DNA from: Flemingiibacterium sp045636145
GTDB lineage: Bacteria > Bacillota > Clostridia > Oscillospirales > CAG-272
Reading direction: 5' to 3'
Length of the DNA stretch: 64,000 nucleotides
Assembly: GCA_045636145.1 (NCBI GenBank)
Contig: JAZTWV010000045.1
Span: 12,463-76,462, forward strand
Shown here: piece after piece, positions 34,702 through 43,527 of the stretch
Layout: every line of letters begins with the position of its first letter
Position numbering within the stretch: position 1 is the first letter of the stretch
Position numbers and translations under genes: made by a program
Notes under the pieces: generated by a model
Told to the model about the DNA's origin: nothing
The model's input: the letters and a program-made list of their open reading frames with translations, nothing else
Database searches by the model: none

Positions 34702-37700
34702 ATGAAAAAATTCAGATTATTATCGGCGTTCCTGTCTGTTGTTATGGCGATGGGAATCCTTACAGCCGCAATGCCGGTCACAGCGACTGCTTCAAATACC
34801 GAGGCCCTAGTTCCCGGTATTGATGATGAGACCGGCGAACCTACAATTGATTATCTGACTCAAATCTATGAAACTCCCGAGGAAAAGCTTGCTACAATGA
34901 CAAAATACCTTGAAAAAGGTGATATGGCACTGTATGTTGAGCCTGTTTCCGGTGAGGTTGCATATGTAAACAACAAGACCGGTCAGATACTCTTCTCAAA
35001 TCCTTATGATGTTTCACAGACCGGTGCTGCAAAGGCTACAAAGCAGGAGCTTCTCTCTCAGATCGCTGTTAAATACACCGATAATTCTTCAGAGATTGAA
35101 ATGTTCAGCTTTGTTGAAGCTTGCCAGAGAGGTCAGATCAACGTAAAGAAGATCAAGAACGGTGTTCGCGTTGAGTACACGATGGGTCGTGAGGAGACCC
35201 GTAAGCTTGTACCAAAGCAGATTAAGCGAGAGCGTTTCGAAGAGCTTATTCTTGCGAACATTCCCGAGGGCGGTACAAAGCAGCGCCTTCTTGCATACTA
35301 CACTCTTCAGGATCCGTATGATAATAGCCTTACAGAGCGTGGAAAGCGTGAGCTCGTTGCGGCTTTCCCGATATGTAGTCAGATGGCTATCTATGTATTT
35401 GATCCGGGTGCAACAGACCGTGAGCTTAACCTTGTTGAGGGTTGGATCAAGACTTACTGCCCCGAATATTCATGGAGTCATCTTGAAGAGGACCACACAA
35501 TCACCGGCTATGTAGGTACAGACAAGGCACCGGTTCTGTTCAGACTTTCTCTTGAGTATAAGCTTGATGATGACGGAACTCTTGATGTGCGTCTTCCCGC
35601 AAACGGTATCCGTTTCGATGAAAGCGCATATCAGCTCACCTATATCAGTATGCTTCCTTGGTTCGGAGCAGGTTCTTCGGATTGGAAGGGTTACACCTTT
35701 ATTCCTGACGGTTCCGGTACGTTAGTTCGCTTTGAGGATGTTAAAAACAAACCTCTTACCCTTACCGGTAAAATCTACGGTCAGGACTATGCTTATCAGG
35801 AAGTAGGCGGACAAAATAAGGAGGTTATGCGTCTCCCTGTATACGGTATAGTGGAGAGCGCGGAATTTAATCCTCCGGCACTTACCGCAGAGCAGATTGA
35901 GACCGGATTCGAGTATAAGGCTCCCGAAGGCAAGCAGAGCAACGGTTTTATTGCAATCATCGAGGAAGGTGACTCCCTCGCCGAGATCAGTACCGAGCAC
36001 GGCGGAAACCTTCACAAGTACAATACGGTTTACACTACATTCTACCCGAGACCTAAGGATACATACAACCTGGCAGATGCTATTTCGGTAGGTGCGAATG
36101 CTACTTATACTGTTGTTTCCGAGCGTAAGTATACCGGAAGCTACCGCATAAAGTATATCATGCTTACAAGCGATGAGACTGCTGAGGCTGTTGGCCTTAA
36201 GAATTACTACGAGGACAGCTATGTAGGTATGGCAAAGGCATACAGAGATTATCTCATAGCCGAAGGCGTTCTTACCGAGATCGAAGATCCTAAGGACAGC
36301 ATTCCGCTCTACATTGAGTCCTTCGGTGCTATAGAGACTATCGAAAAGGTGCTTTCCATTCCTGTTACTGTGCTTAAGCCTCTCACCACATTCGAAGACC
36401 TTAAGACAATGTATACCGCACTCACTGAGGCAGGCATTACCAACATCAATTACAAGTTGACAGGTTATGCTAACGGCGGTATGAATGACACTGCGCCTTA
36501 CCATGTTAAGTTTGAAAAGGTAGTGGGCGGTAATGACGGATTTACTGATTTTGTTGCTTATGCAAATGAGAATGATATTGGCGTATATCCGGACTTCGAT
36601 TTTGCAAACGTAACTAAGTTCGAGTCGTTTGACGGTATTTCCAATGGAAAACATCTTGTAAAGACTATGGATGGTCGTTATACCACCAAGCGTTTCTACG
36701 ATTCTACTCTTCAGTCATTCCAGCGCGGATATTCCTTGGCGTTGTCTCCGGCGGTTTACGATTATCTTTTTGAGAATTTCAACAAGGAATTTGCTAAGCT
36801 TGTTCCGAACGGAATTTCGGTTTCTACACTTGGTACTGACCTTAACTCCGACTTCAACGATGATGAACCGTACAACCGCGAGGATACCAAGGCATTTACC
36901 AAAGACCTCCTTGCTGATATCGAAGAGGCTTACGGTGATGTTATGGTAGACGGCGGCAATATGTACGCTATCAAGTATGCAGATCATATTATTGGCGTAT
37001 CTCTTGACTCCAGCCGTTATTCCAATGCAAGTGAGGCTGTTCCTTTCACAGGACTTGTGCTCCACGGATGCGTGGAATTTGCCGGAAATGCCATCAACAT
37101 GGCAGGTGATATGCAGTATGAGCTTCTCAAGGCAATTGAGAACGGTGCGTCGCTGTATTTCACCCTTTCCATGCAGAACACTTCACTTCTTAAGGAAGAT
37201 GTTGAATTCAACAAGTATTATTCTGTTGCATTTGACATCTGGAAGGATGAGGTTGTGAATGTATACACGACCCTTAACAATGCTCTTGCAGATCTTCAGG
37301 ATAAGCAGATCGTTGACCATGAGTTCCTTATAGGCGAGCGAGTTCCTTCCGAAGAGGAAGCTGAGGCAGACAGAATTGCAGCCGAGGAGGCAGCACTACG
37401 TGCAGAGGAAGAAGAAAAGCTTGCAGCAGATAAGGCTGAAAAAGCACAGAAGCTTGCTGACCGTCTTGCAGCTCTCAAGGCAGCAGAGACAGGTGAAGCT
37501 GCTTCTGCAGGTCCTACCGTAGTAGGCGGCACTTCGGATGCTTTCAATAAGGAAGACGAAGTTGATTCCAATGCTTATGCCTATACCAAGTATACATCTG
37601 ATGACGGACGTATCGTAAAGGTCACCTACGAGGGCGGCAAAGCATTTATCCTTAACTACAATAACTTTGAGATCACTGTCGAGGATGGCGGAAAGACTTA

Positions 37701-37737
37701 CACCATCGGCGCTCTTGATTTCGTAAAGGTTAAATAA
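34702..37737 (+). CDS. DUF5696 protein, candidate extracellular glycoside hydrolase
   Basis: A 1011-residue secreted protein with a signal peptide ending near TATA. A beta-rich N-terminal half holds segments resembling the super-sandwich that precedes large glycosidase barrels (about residues 80-500). A barrel-like region follows (about 525-860) with strand-end acidic motifs such as VYPDFDFANV, LGTDLNSDFNDDE and VMVDGGNMYA. Then comes a highly charged Ala/Glu/Lys coiled coil (about 880-928) and an 80-residue C-terminal domain. The start is the ATG at 34702, with ATAGGAGTT upstream. Enzyme activity is an inference from layout; the family has no function that I know of. Confidence 0.75.
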   Translation: MKKFRLLSAFLSVVMAMGILTAAMPVTATASNTEALVPGIDDETGEPTIDYLTQIYETPEEKLATMTKYLEKGDMALYVEPVSGEVAYVNNKTGQILFSNPYDVSQTGAAKATKQELLSQIAVKYTDNSSEIEMFSFVEACQRGQINVKKIKNGVRVEYTMGREETRKLVPKQIKRERFEELILANIPEGGTKQRLLAYYTLQDPYDNSLTERGKRELVAAFPICSQMAIYVFDPGATDRELNLVEGWIKTYCPEYSWSHLEEDHTITGYVGTDKAPVLFRLSLEYKLDDDGTLDVRLPANGIRFDESAYQLTYISMLPWFGAGSSDWKGYTFIPDGSGTLVRFEDVKNKPLTLTGKIYGQDYAYQEVGGQNKEVMRLPVYGIVESAEFNPPALTAEQIETGFEYKAPEGKQSNGFIAIIEEGDSLAEISTEHGGNLHKYNTVYTTFYPRPKDTYNLADAISVGANATYTVVSERKYTGSYRIKYIMLTSDETAEAVGLKNYYEDSYVGMAKAYRDYLIAEGVLTEIEDPKDSIPLYIESFGAIETIEKVLSIPVTVLKPLTTFEDLKTMYTALTEAGITNINYKLTGYANGGMNDTAPYHVKFEKVVGGNDGFTDFVAYANENDIGVYPDFDFANVTKFESFDGISNGKHLVKTMDGRYTTKRFYDSTLQSFQRGYSLALSPAVYDYLFENFNKEFAKLVPNGISVSTLGTDLNSDFNDDEPYNREDTKAFTKDLLADIEEAYGDVMVDGGNMYAIKYADHIIGVSLDSSRYSNASEAVPFTGLVLHGCVEFAGNAINMAGDMQYELLKAIENGASLYFTLSMQNTSLLKEDVEFNKYYSVAFDIWKDEVVNVYTTLNNALADLQDKQIVDHEFLIGERVPSEEEAEADRIAAEEAALRAEEEEKLAADKAEKAQKLADRLAALKAAETGEAASAGPTVVGGTSDAFNKEDEVDSNAYAYTKYTSDDGRIVKVTYEGGKAFILNYNNFEITVEDGGKTYTIGALDFVKVK

Positions 37738-37756
37738 GAAAAGAGAGGTGTATTAA

Positions 37757-38731
37757 ATGAATAGCGAAGCAAAGCTCACTAAGGCCGGCGCTGTAAAAAA
37801 GCGTAAGCGTATAGCCTCTCTTGATGCACGCAAGGCGCGTGCAGGTTGGGTGTTCGTACTTCCGTTCGTGCTCAGCTTTATCATCATCTATCTTCCCATA
37901 GTAATCGACTCTATAAAGTACAGCTTTAACAAGCTTAAGGTTGGACAGGGCGGCGGATATACGCTGCAGTTTGTAGGCTGGGAAAACTATCAGGATGCTC
38001 TCTTTGTAGACCCTAAGTTTGTACAGACTCTTACTTCCGGTATACAGCAGCTCATATTTGATATTCCTGCGATCGTAATTTTCTCGCTCTTCGTTGCGGT
38101 TCTTCTGAATCAGAAGATGGCAGGACGTGCAGCGTTCCGTGCGATCTTCTTCATTCCGGTTATTATTTCCACAGGTATTGTTGATAATATCGACCAGTCC
38201 AACACCATGCTCGACTACATGAACACTACCGAAGAGGGTATCAATGACGGTTCGGGACAGAATGCCACGGCAGAAATATTGTCAGCAGTGGATATTGAGC
38301 GGCTTTTCGAAAACATGAAGGTAGGTACTGAGCTGGTTCAATACGTTGTAAATATGGTTAACAACATTTACGACATTATTAACCGTTCAGGTGTACAGAT
38401 GCTTATTTATCTTGCAGGTCTTCAGTCCATTTCTCCTGCTATCTACGAGTCTTGTTCCATAGACGGTGCAAGTGCTTGGGAGACATTCTGGAAAGTAACC
38501 TTCCCGATGATAAGCCCCATGATCCTCGTAAATGCTATCTACACGGTTATTGACTCGTTCACATCGCAGTCAAATACGGTTATGACTTACATCGCTGCCG
38601 TATATGATACTGCGGGCGGTAACGTACTCAGCTCGGCAATGTCTTGGATCTACTTCTTGATAGTTCTGGTCATTATCGGCTTGGTAGCGGCACTTCTCAG
38701 TGCATACGTCTTCTATCAGAAACGCGATTAA
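37757..38731 (+). CDS. Sugar ABC transporter permease, MalF-like (second pair)
   Basis: A 324-residue membrane subunit opening the second permease pair of the locus. A basic N-terminus (KKRKRIASLDARKARAG) precedes the first transmembrane segment, and the EAA loop is YESCSIDGASAWETFW. A hydrophilic insert of about 70 residues (about 140-205, including DYMNTTEEGINDGSGQNATA) lies in an external loop, longer than in the first pair. The partner permease follows after 13 bases. Confidence 0.92.
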   Translation: MNSEAKLTKAGAVKKRKRIASLDARKARAGWVFVLPFVLSFIIIYLPIVIDSIKYSFNKLKVGQGGGYTLQFVGWENYQDALFVDPKFVQTLTSGIQQLIFDIPAIVIFSLFVAVLLNQKMAGRAAFRAIFFIPVIISTGIVDNIDQSNTMLDYMNTTEEGINDGSGQNATAEILSAVDIERLFENMKVGTELVQYVVNMVNNIYDIINRSGVQMLIYLAGLQSISPAIYESCSIDGASAWETFWKVTFPMISPMILVNAIYTVIDSFTSQSNTVMTYIAAVYDTAGGNVLSSAMSWIYFLIVLVIIGLVAALLSAYVFYQKRD

Positions 38732-38744
38732 GGAGGGATAAGAT

Positions 38745-39803
38745 ATGAATTCTCAACAGACATCCAATGCTCCCCGCGTTATGAAGGAGAGCAAAAACAA
38801 AATCAGAGTTGAGTTTGAAAGAACCCCTCTGAAAGAGCGTCTCAAGGCGAAATTCCTCAACATGAACTTCTTTAAGAATGTTGTTGTAAGAGTTTTCACC
38901 TACGTTCTTCTTATCGGTATTTCCTATGTCATCCTTTTCCCGTTCTTCGCTAAGATCTCCGGCTCTTTCATGAGCAAAGAGGACTTCGTTGATGTAACGG
39001 TAAAGCTGATTCCGAAGTATCCCACACTTGATACCTATAAGGCTATCATAAATGAAAACGGTTATTTTACGGCATTGTTCAACACGTTCACCCTTTCGGT
39101 GCTCTGCGGACTGATTCAGACATTTGTATGCTGTGTTATCGGCTACGGTCTTGCAAAGTTTAAGTTCAAGGGTAATAAGCTGATATTCTTCCTCGTAATC
39201 TTTACGATGGTTATTCCTCACAGAACTCTTCAGCTTTCAATGTTCATGAAGTTCAGATACTTTGATATTCTCGGTATCTTCGACTTACTTGGCGGCGGCG
39301 TGTTTGAATGGCTCCGTATACTTCCGTTCTCCTCGCTTAACCTTAACAATACCTATTGGCCGCTTGCCCTTCTGTCATTTGGCGGACTTGCATTCAAGAA
39401 CGGACTTTATATCTTCATGATGCGTCAGTTCTTCCACGGTGTGCCGGATGAACTTGAAGAGTCGGCTTACATCGACGGATCGGGCGTGTTCAGAACATTC
39501 CTTCAGATCATTCTTCCGCTTTCCGTTCCGATGATGATCACCATCTTCCTGTTTGCTTTCTCATGGCAGTGGACGGATAACTTCTATACTACCGTGTTCT
39601 TTACAAAGACAGGTATGACGCTTATGCCGGATATTGTCGGCGTGCCCACATCTCTTGATACCCAGTATGCAGCTCAGAATCTTTATGAGTCTGCTATCAG
39701 AAATACTTGCGGTCTGCTCATCCTGCTTCCTCTGCTTATTATGTATGTGTTCTTACAGAGATATCTTATCGGTGGTATCGAGCGTTCCGGTATCGTTGGT
39801 TAA
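38745..39803 (+). CDS. Sugar ABC transporter permease, MalG-like (second pair)
   Basis: A 352-residue membrane subunit, last gene of the locus. Its N-terminal tail is longer than usual for MalG. The EAA loop is LEESAYIDGSGVFRTF. The segment VILFPFFAKISGSFMSKEDF matches the MalG-type first external loop. A second, independent permease pair beside one binding protein suggests either two import complexes for different products or one substrate group handled by both. Two hairpins and a strong terminator follow. Confidence 0.92.
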   Translation: MNSQQTSNAPRVMKESKNKIRVEFERTPLKERLKAKFLNMNFFKNVVVRVFTYVLLIGISYVILFPFFAKISGSFMSKEDFVDVTVKLIPKYPTLDTYKAIINENGYFTALFNTFTLSVLCGLIQTFVCCVIGYGLAKFKFKGNKLIFFLVIFTMVIPHRTLQLSMFMKFRYFDILGIFDLLGGGVFEWLRILPFSSLNLNNTYWPLALLSFGGLAFKNGLYIFMMRQFFHGVPDELEESAYIDGSGVFRTFLQIILPLSVPMMITIFLFAFSWQWTDNFYTTVFFTKTGMTLMPDIVGVPTSLDTQYAAQNLYESAIRNTCGLLILLPLLIMYVFLQRYLIGGIERSGIVG

Positions 39804-39816
39804 TCAAACAAAAATA

Positions 39817-39880
39817 ACTGCTGTACATTGTACAGCAGTCCAGACTGTCGAAAAAAGTCACCCCGAGGGGTGGCTTTTTT
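39817..39880. terminator. Double hairpin terminator of the transport locus
   Basis: A first palindrome (39817-39827 with 39829-39839) is followed by a second 14-bp stem (39851-39864 with 39867-39880, one wobble), which begins with an A-run and ends with TTTTTT. The second is a bidirectional Rho-independent terminator. Confidence 0.9.
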
Positions 39881-40083
39881 GCATGAAATATGGTATAATA
39901 GAGGCTCTATATCAATAGTTGGGGTGAACCTACACGTTGGAGCCTGCTGACGGTTAATATACGACCGTAATATAGTAGATTAACCGGATTATTATTTTTA
40001 GCGATTTCATATAGTTCACGAAAGCCAAAATTCATGGAAGCTGCTATCAGAATTCACGCAGAAAATAATTTTTCAGATAACTA
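39881..40083 (+). other. Intergenic region before rplU with possible minor RNA
   Basis: TATAAT at 39894-39899 has an extended TGG but a poor -35. An 8-bp inverted repeat (39951-39958 with 39979-39986) is followed by a T-rich run ending near 40000. This could be a short terminated transcript. No gene is seen. Confidence 0.35.
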
Positions 40084-40112
40084 TTGACATTTTGCTTTAT
40101 ATGTGGTATAAT
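40084..40112 (+). promoter_or_regulatory. Consensus promoter of rplU-prp-rpmA
   Basis: TTGACA at 40084-40089, 17-base spacer, TATAAT at 40107-40112, with TGG before the -10. This fits strong constitutive ribosomal-protein expression. Confidence 0.92.
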
Positions 40113-40118
40113 AAATAG

Positions 40119-40216
40119 CCGCTTGATTTGTACGGTCTTTTAATTTGCGCCTTTTTGCGCAAAACCGACATCAGCGAGTTCATGGCATAAGCCATTCAGA
40201 AAGTGAGGTGCTTTTC
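40119..40216 (+). promoter_or_regulatory. Putative L21 autoregulatory leader
   Basis: A leader of about 98 bases precedes rplU, with hairpins TTTGCGC/GCGCAAA and ATGGC/GCCAT near the start codon. Firmicutes rplU operons carry an L21 leader; position and size agree, but I cannot confirm the consensus by eye. Confidence 0.45.
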
Positions 40217-40528
40217 GTGTTTGCAGTTATCGTAACAGGCGGAAAGCAGTACAAGGTTAACGAAGGCGATGTTATCTTCATCGAGAAGCTCGATGTTGAA
40301 GCCGGAGAAAAGGTTACTTTTGACAAGGTGCTTGCAATCTCCAACGACGGCAAGTTCACCGCAGGCGCTCCTTATGTAGAGGGTGCAAGCGTTGAGGCTA
40401 GCGTTGTTAAGAACGGTAAGGGTCCCAAGATCCATATCCTTAAGTACAAGCCCAAGAAGGATTCCAAGAAGAAGATCGGTCACAGACAGCCTTACACAAA
40501 GGTTCAGATCGAAAAGATCGTTGGTTAA
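40217..40528 (+). CDS. rplU: 50S ribosomal protein L21
   Basis: A 103-residue ribosomal protein starting at a GTG (residues MFAVIVTGGKQYKV), with GAGGTG six bases before. The C-terminal HRQPYTKVQIEKI is the family signature. The open frame continues upstream to 40145, but the GTG fits family length and the ribosome-binding site. It is the first gene of the classic rplU-prp-rpmA order. Confidence 0.97.
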   Translation: MFAVIVTGGKQYKVNEGDVIFIEKLDVEAGEKVTFDKVLAISNDGKFTAGAPYVEGASVEASVVKNGKGPKIHILKYKPKKDSKKKIGHRQPYTKVQIEKIVG

Positions 40529-40537
40529 TCCCTGAAA

Positions 40538-40894
40538 ATGACAAAGATAGTTTTTTATAAGTGGGATAACGTATTTTACGGCTTCAGTGAGCAGGGTCAT
40601 ACCGGTTACGGTGAATCCGGAGACGATGTGCTTTGTGCCGCGCTCTCCGCAATGACTATGCTTATAATCAACACCATAGAGGTGGCATACGCCTCGGATG
40701 TTAATTATACCATTGATGAAAAAACAACCGATATCAAGGTCGTAGCACACGGTGCTCTCAAGGATTTTGAGGAGGACGAGTGCAAACGGTTTGCGATTTC
40801 GGGACTTATCCAGGCTTATTACTACCAGCTCAACGATATGCTTGAGGAATATTACGATTTCCTTGATGTTGATGTGGTGGAGGAACTAATCTGA
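40538..40894 (+). CDS. prp: Ribosomal-processing cysteine protease Prp
   Basis: A 118-residue protease that removes the N-terminal extension of L27. The catalytic pair is His21 in GHTGYGESGDD and Cys33 in VLCAALSA. It lies between rplU and rpmA as in other Firmicutes, and the L27 encoded next has a matching cleavage site. This pairing independently supports the call. Confidence 0.93.
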   Translation: MTKIVFYKWDNVFYGFSEQGHTGYGESGDDVLCAALSAMTMLIINTIEVAYASDVNYTIDEKTTDIKVVAHGALKDFEEDECKRFAISGLIQAYYYQLNDMLEEYYDFLDVDVVEELI

Positions 40895-40947
40895 CCTTTA
40901 ATCGGGAGTTCGAATTTCTCAAATAAGATAACGGAGGTAAGTTAACA

Positions 40948-41226
40948 ATGTTAAAGCTTAGTTTACAGTTTTTTGCTCATAAGAAGGGCGTCGGCTCAAC
41001 TAAGAACGGTCGCGACAGCGAAGCAAAGCGTCTCGGCGTTAAGAAGTCCGACGGTCAGGCTGTAAAGGCAGGCAATATCATCATCCGCCAGAGAGGCACT
41101 GCTGTACATCCCGGCAACAATGTGGGAATCGGCAAGGATGACACCCTGTTTGCTCTTATTGACGGTACTGTTAAGTTTGAGCACATCGCAGGCGGCAAGA
41201 AGGCTGTCAGCGTTTACGGCGCGTGA
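40948..41226 (+). CDS. rpmA: 50S ribosomal protein L27 with Prp-cleaved leader
   Basis: A 92-residue ribosomal protein near the peptidyl-transferase centre. The precursor begins MLKLSLQFFAHKKGVGST; Prp is expected to cut after the second Phe, exposing AHKKG. The signature GNIIIRQRGTAVHPG follows. It closes the operon and is followed by a strong terminator. Confidence 0.97.
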   Translation: MLKLSLQFFAHKKGVGSTKNGRDSEAKRLGVKKSDGQAVKAGNIIIRQRGTAVHPGNNVGIGKDDTLFALIDGTVKFEHIAGGKKAVSVYGA

Positions 41227-41248
41227 GTCACGCACGAGTAAGTACAAT

Positions 41249-41286
41249 AAAAAATCTCCGCACAGCTTGTGTGCGGAGATTTTTTA
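41249..41286. terminator. Bidirectional terminator between rpmA and the M56 gene
   Basis: A stem of up to 16 bp (41249-41264 with 41270-41285) is flanked by an A-run and a T-run, so it serves both converging genes. Confidence 0.93.
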
Positions 41287-41289
41287 TTA

Positions 41290-43023
41290 TTATTCGTCAG
41301 TAACATATACCGACACATTGTCGGGAAAATTATATCCAGATGGGGAAAGTCCCACAAATTCCACTGTTTCAAGATTTTCAAAATATCCGAAAGAGGATGC
41401 ATCGAACTCGGTGGAGGAAAGTATCCAAGGCTCAAGCAGACCTGCCGCACCGAGATGTTCAATAAGCTTGTTTATTTCACGTTCTGTGGAAAATGGATCA
41501 AGCATATACACACATCCGTACTTTTCAAGATCGGGGATGTCAGCAAGCATCACATTTTTGTCGCTTTGTGTAAGTTCTTCGCTATTAAGATCCTTTAGGC
41601 AGTAGTACGCTGCAAAACGACCTGCGATTTTGTCATCCGGTACGGTGTCTGCATATTTTTCGATTCCGGGCATGATTATTTGCTCCATGTAGTTGACCTT
41701 TGCTAATGAAGGCAACGGGGAAGTGAAGCGGTTGTCGCCGTTTACTGTGAAATGTACCGCAGTCTGCCCGGTTGAAAGGGTCTTTGCTTCAAGTCGAACA
41801 GAGGTTATGCCGTCTACCATTTCCGGCGTTATGTAATCTTCAGAGTCAAGGCCGTAATATGCTCTGACCATTATATCTACGGGCGGTGAGAGCTTTATGG
41901 CTGTTCCGAGAGTGTTTGTATCAATCGCGGAACAGGAGGAAAGTGCAAGCATACTGCCTATTGCTGAAATAACCGTGAAAAGTGCAATAAGCGCAACGGT
42001 GGGATAATCTTTTTTGAAATTCTTCATATTCGCATATCTCCTTTTCAAAAATGTCATTCCGGACGGCTGATTTAAAAACAGACCGCCGCTTACCTTTTCA
42101 CGAAAAACAGATTTGCAGTTATCGGAACAGCTTTGTGCCAAGTCTATAATAGCTTCCATATACAGCGAGCTTATGCCTGTGCCGTATCCCATGATTACGC
42201 TGTAATCGCAGGATAATTCACAGTCTTCAATGAATGTGTTCCTTACACGGTATGAAGTGGGATTGAACCAGTGCACACATACAACCAAAAAGCAGAACAG
42301 CCTTGATGCAGTATCGAAGCGTTTGATATGCGTAAGCTCGTGTGTAAGCACACATTCAAGCTTGCGGCTGTCAAGACCGGTACAGTTTTGGCTTATATAC
42401 AGAGTCGGTTTCAGTATTCCGCCTGTACAGGGGGATGACAGAAGATCAATATCAAACATACGCACCTCGACCTTGCGACGAAGATGCATTTTTTCCTGAA
42501 GGCATTCAAATGTCTGAAGTATGTGCTTATCTTGACATACTGATGAATGGCATCTCATAAGCCGGTGTGTCTTTACGTGCTTTAAGACTGTACTTGCCAC
42601 GCTGAACAGCGCACCTGACAACCATAGGATAAATAACACACCTGCGGCATCATCAGCGTATTCTGCGCTTGCCGCAGCCATGCGGCGAAGCTTCATTACG
42701 ATTAAATTTTTGACAGTCAGTGCCTTGTTTTCAATCGGAGATGAACTTTTGTCCTGCGTAGTGTTGGCATCAGAATATTCGACCTGTCCGCTTATATTAT
42801 TTGAGGCGGTGATGCCGGCGGTGTCAGTATAACTAAAGTGGTCAGTAATCGCAGGAACATGGAAACGGAGCGGAAGTATGGATATAATGAGAATTATTAT
42901 CCAAAAGGGATACATAATGCCTTCCCGTCCGCGAAGCTTAGTACTGCGAATCAAAAATGCCGCACTGCTGATAAAAGTGAACATGGCGCTGAGCACAAGC
43001 AGGCTCAAAATGAAGCTGAACAT
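41290..43023 (-). CDS. M56-family membrane metallopeptidase, BlaR1/MecR1-like sensor
   Basis: A 577-residue membrane protein. Hydrophobic segments lie at about residues 3-25, 38-55 and 128-150, and the zinc motif HELTH is near residue 228 with the downstream acidic ligand in EDCELSCD. A further membrane segment (VALIALFTVISAIGSMLALSS) leads to an extracytoplasmic C-terminal domain of about 190 residues that is not a penicillin-binding domain. By analogy with BlaR1, an external signal would activate proteolysis and inactivate the BlaI-type repressor encoded just upstream. The ligand is unknown and beta-lactam sensing is not supported. Confidence 0.87.
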   Translation of the reverse strand: MFSFILSLLVLSAMFTFISSAAFLIRSTKLRGREGIMYPFWIIILIISILPLRFHVPAITDHFSYTDTAGITASNNISGQVEYSDANTTQDKSSSPIENKALTVKNLIVMKLRRMAAASAEYADDAAGVLFILWLSGALFSVASTVLKHVKTHRLMRCHSSVCQDKHILQTFECLQEKMHLRRKVEVRMFDIDLLSSPCTGGILKPTLYISQNCTGLDSRKLECVLTHELTHIKRFDTASRLFCFLVVCVHWFNPTSYRVRNTFIEDCELSCDYSVIMGYGTGISSLYMEAIIDLAQSCSDNCKSVFREKVSGGLFLNQPSGMTFLKRRYANMKNFKKDYPTVALIALFTVISAIGSMLALSSCSAIDTNTLGTAIKLSPPVDIMVRAYYGLDSEDYITPEMVDGITSVRLEAKTLSTGQTAVHFTVNGDNRFTSPLPSLAKVNYMEQIIMPGIEKYADTVPDDKIAGRFAAYYCLKDLNSEELTQSDKNVMLADIPDLEKYGCVYMLDPFSTEREINKLIEHLGAAGLLEPWILSSTEFDASSFGYFENLETVEFVGLSPSGYNFPDNVSVYVTDE

Positions 43024-43038
43024 TGCGCCTCACCGCCC

Positions 43039-43446
43039 TTAGTTGCTGTCATTCTCTATTTCACGGCGAAGCTCTGAAATATCTTCCTTGCTGAGTATGC
43101 CGTCATCAAAGAGTGCACAGATGAGTCCTTTGGTGTTGTTTTTATAGACCGTAGCAACGAAATCAGCCGCCGCCTTACGTTTATACTCTGTCTCGTCGGC
43201 AAGAACTATCGCACAGTTAGTTCGTCCATGCTTTTCGAGACGAATAAACCCCTTATTTTGAAGTCTTGTAATAAGCGTAAGCACGGTTGTGAGAGCCAGG
43301 TGTCCGATCTCATCCGGGAAAGCGGCAAGAAGTGCACCGGCGTGAATATCCTTCACTCCCTGCTTGTCTAAATCCCAGATAAGCTGCATGATCTGTAATT
43401 CCGATTCGGGAAGCTTTGTAAAGTTTTTCTTTGTGGGTTGCAGCAT
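43039..43446 (-). CDS. BlaI/MecI/CopY-family repressor
   Basis: A 135-residue winged-helix repressor. The DNA-binding part includes LPESELQIMQLIWDLDK and HLALTTVLTLITRLQNKGFI, then a C-terminal dimerisation helix pair (LSKEDISELRREIEN). It is the first gene of a two-gene operon with the M56 sensor, 15 bases upstream of it. A consensus promoter and an inverted repeat lie upstream, suggesting autoregulation. Confidence 0.92.
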   Translation of the reverse strand: MLQPTKKNFTKLPESELQIMQLIWDLDKQGVKDIHAGALLAAFPDEIGHLALTTVLTLITRLQNKGFIRLEKHGRTNCAIVLADETEYKRKAAADFVATVYKNNTKGLICALFDDGILSKEDISELRREIENDSN

Positions 43447-43468
43447 AATCTAATCTCCATTCCTTATC

Positions 43469-43506
43469 AGTCTGTACATCGGGATAAGGAGACCTTTGTA
43501 CAGACT
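43469..43506 (-). promoter_or_regulatory. Putative BlaI-type operator
   Basis: Perfect 10-bp inverted repeats AGTCTGTACA (43469-43478) and TGTACAGACT (43497-43506) are separated by 18 bases, about +15 to +52 of the transcript. The TGTACA cores resemble BlaI/MecI half-sites. As RNA it would also form a hairpin. Confidence 0.65.
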
Positions 43507-43527
43507 ATGGTTTTAGCTTACGGTTAT

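Noticed and set aside
39846..39852. A TGTCGAA 0A-box match after the transport locus
   Set aside because: It overlaps the terminator A-run and is not near a promoter for any gene.
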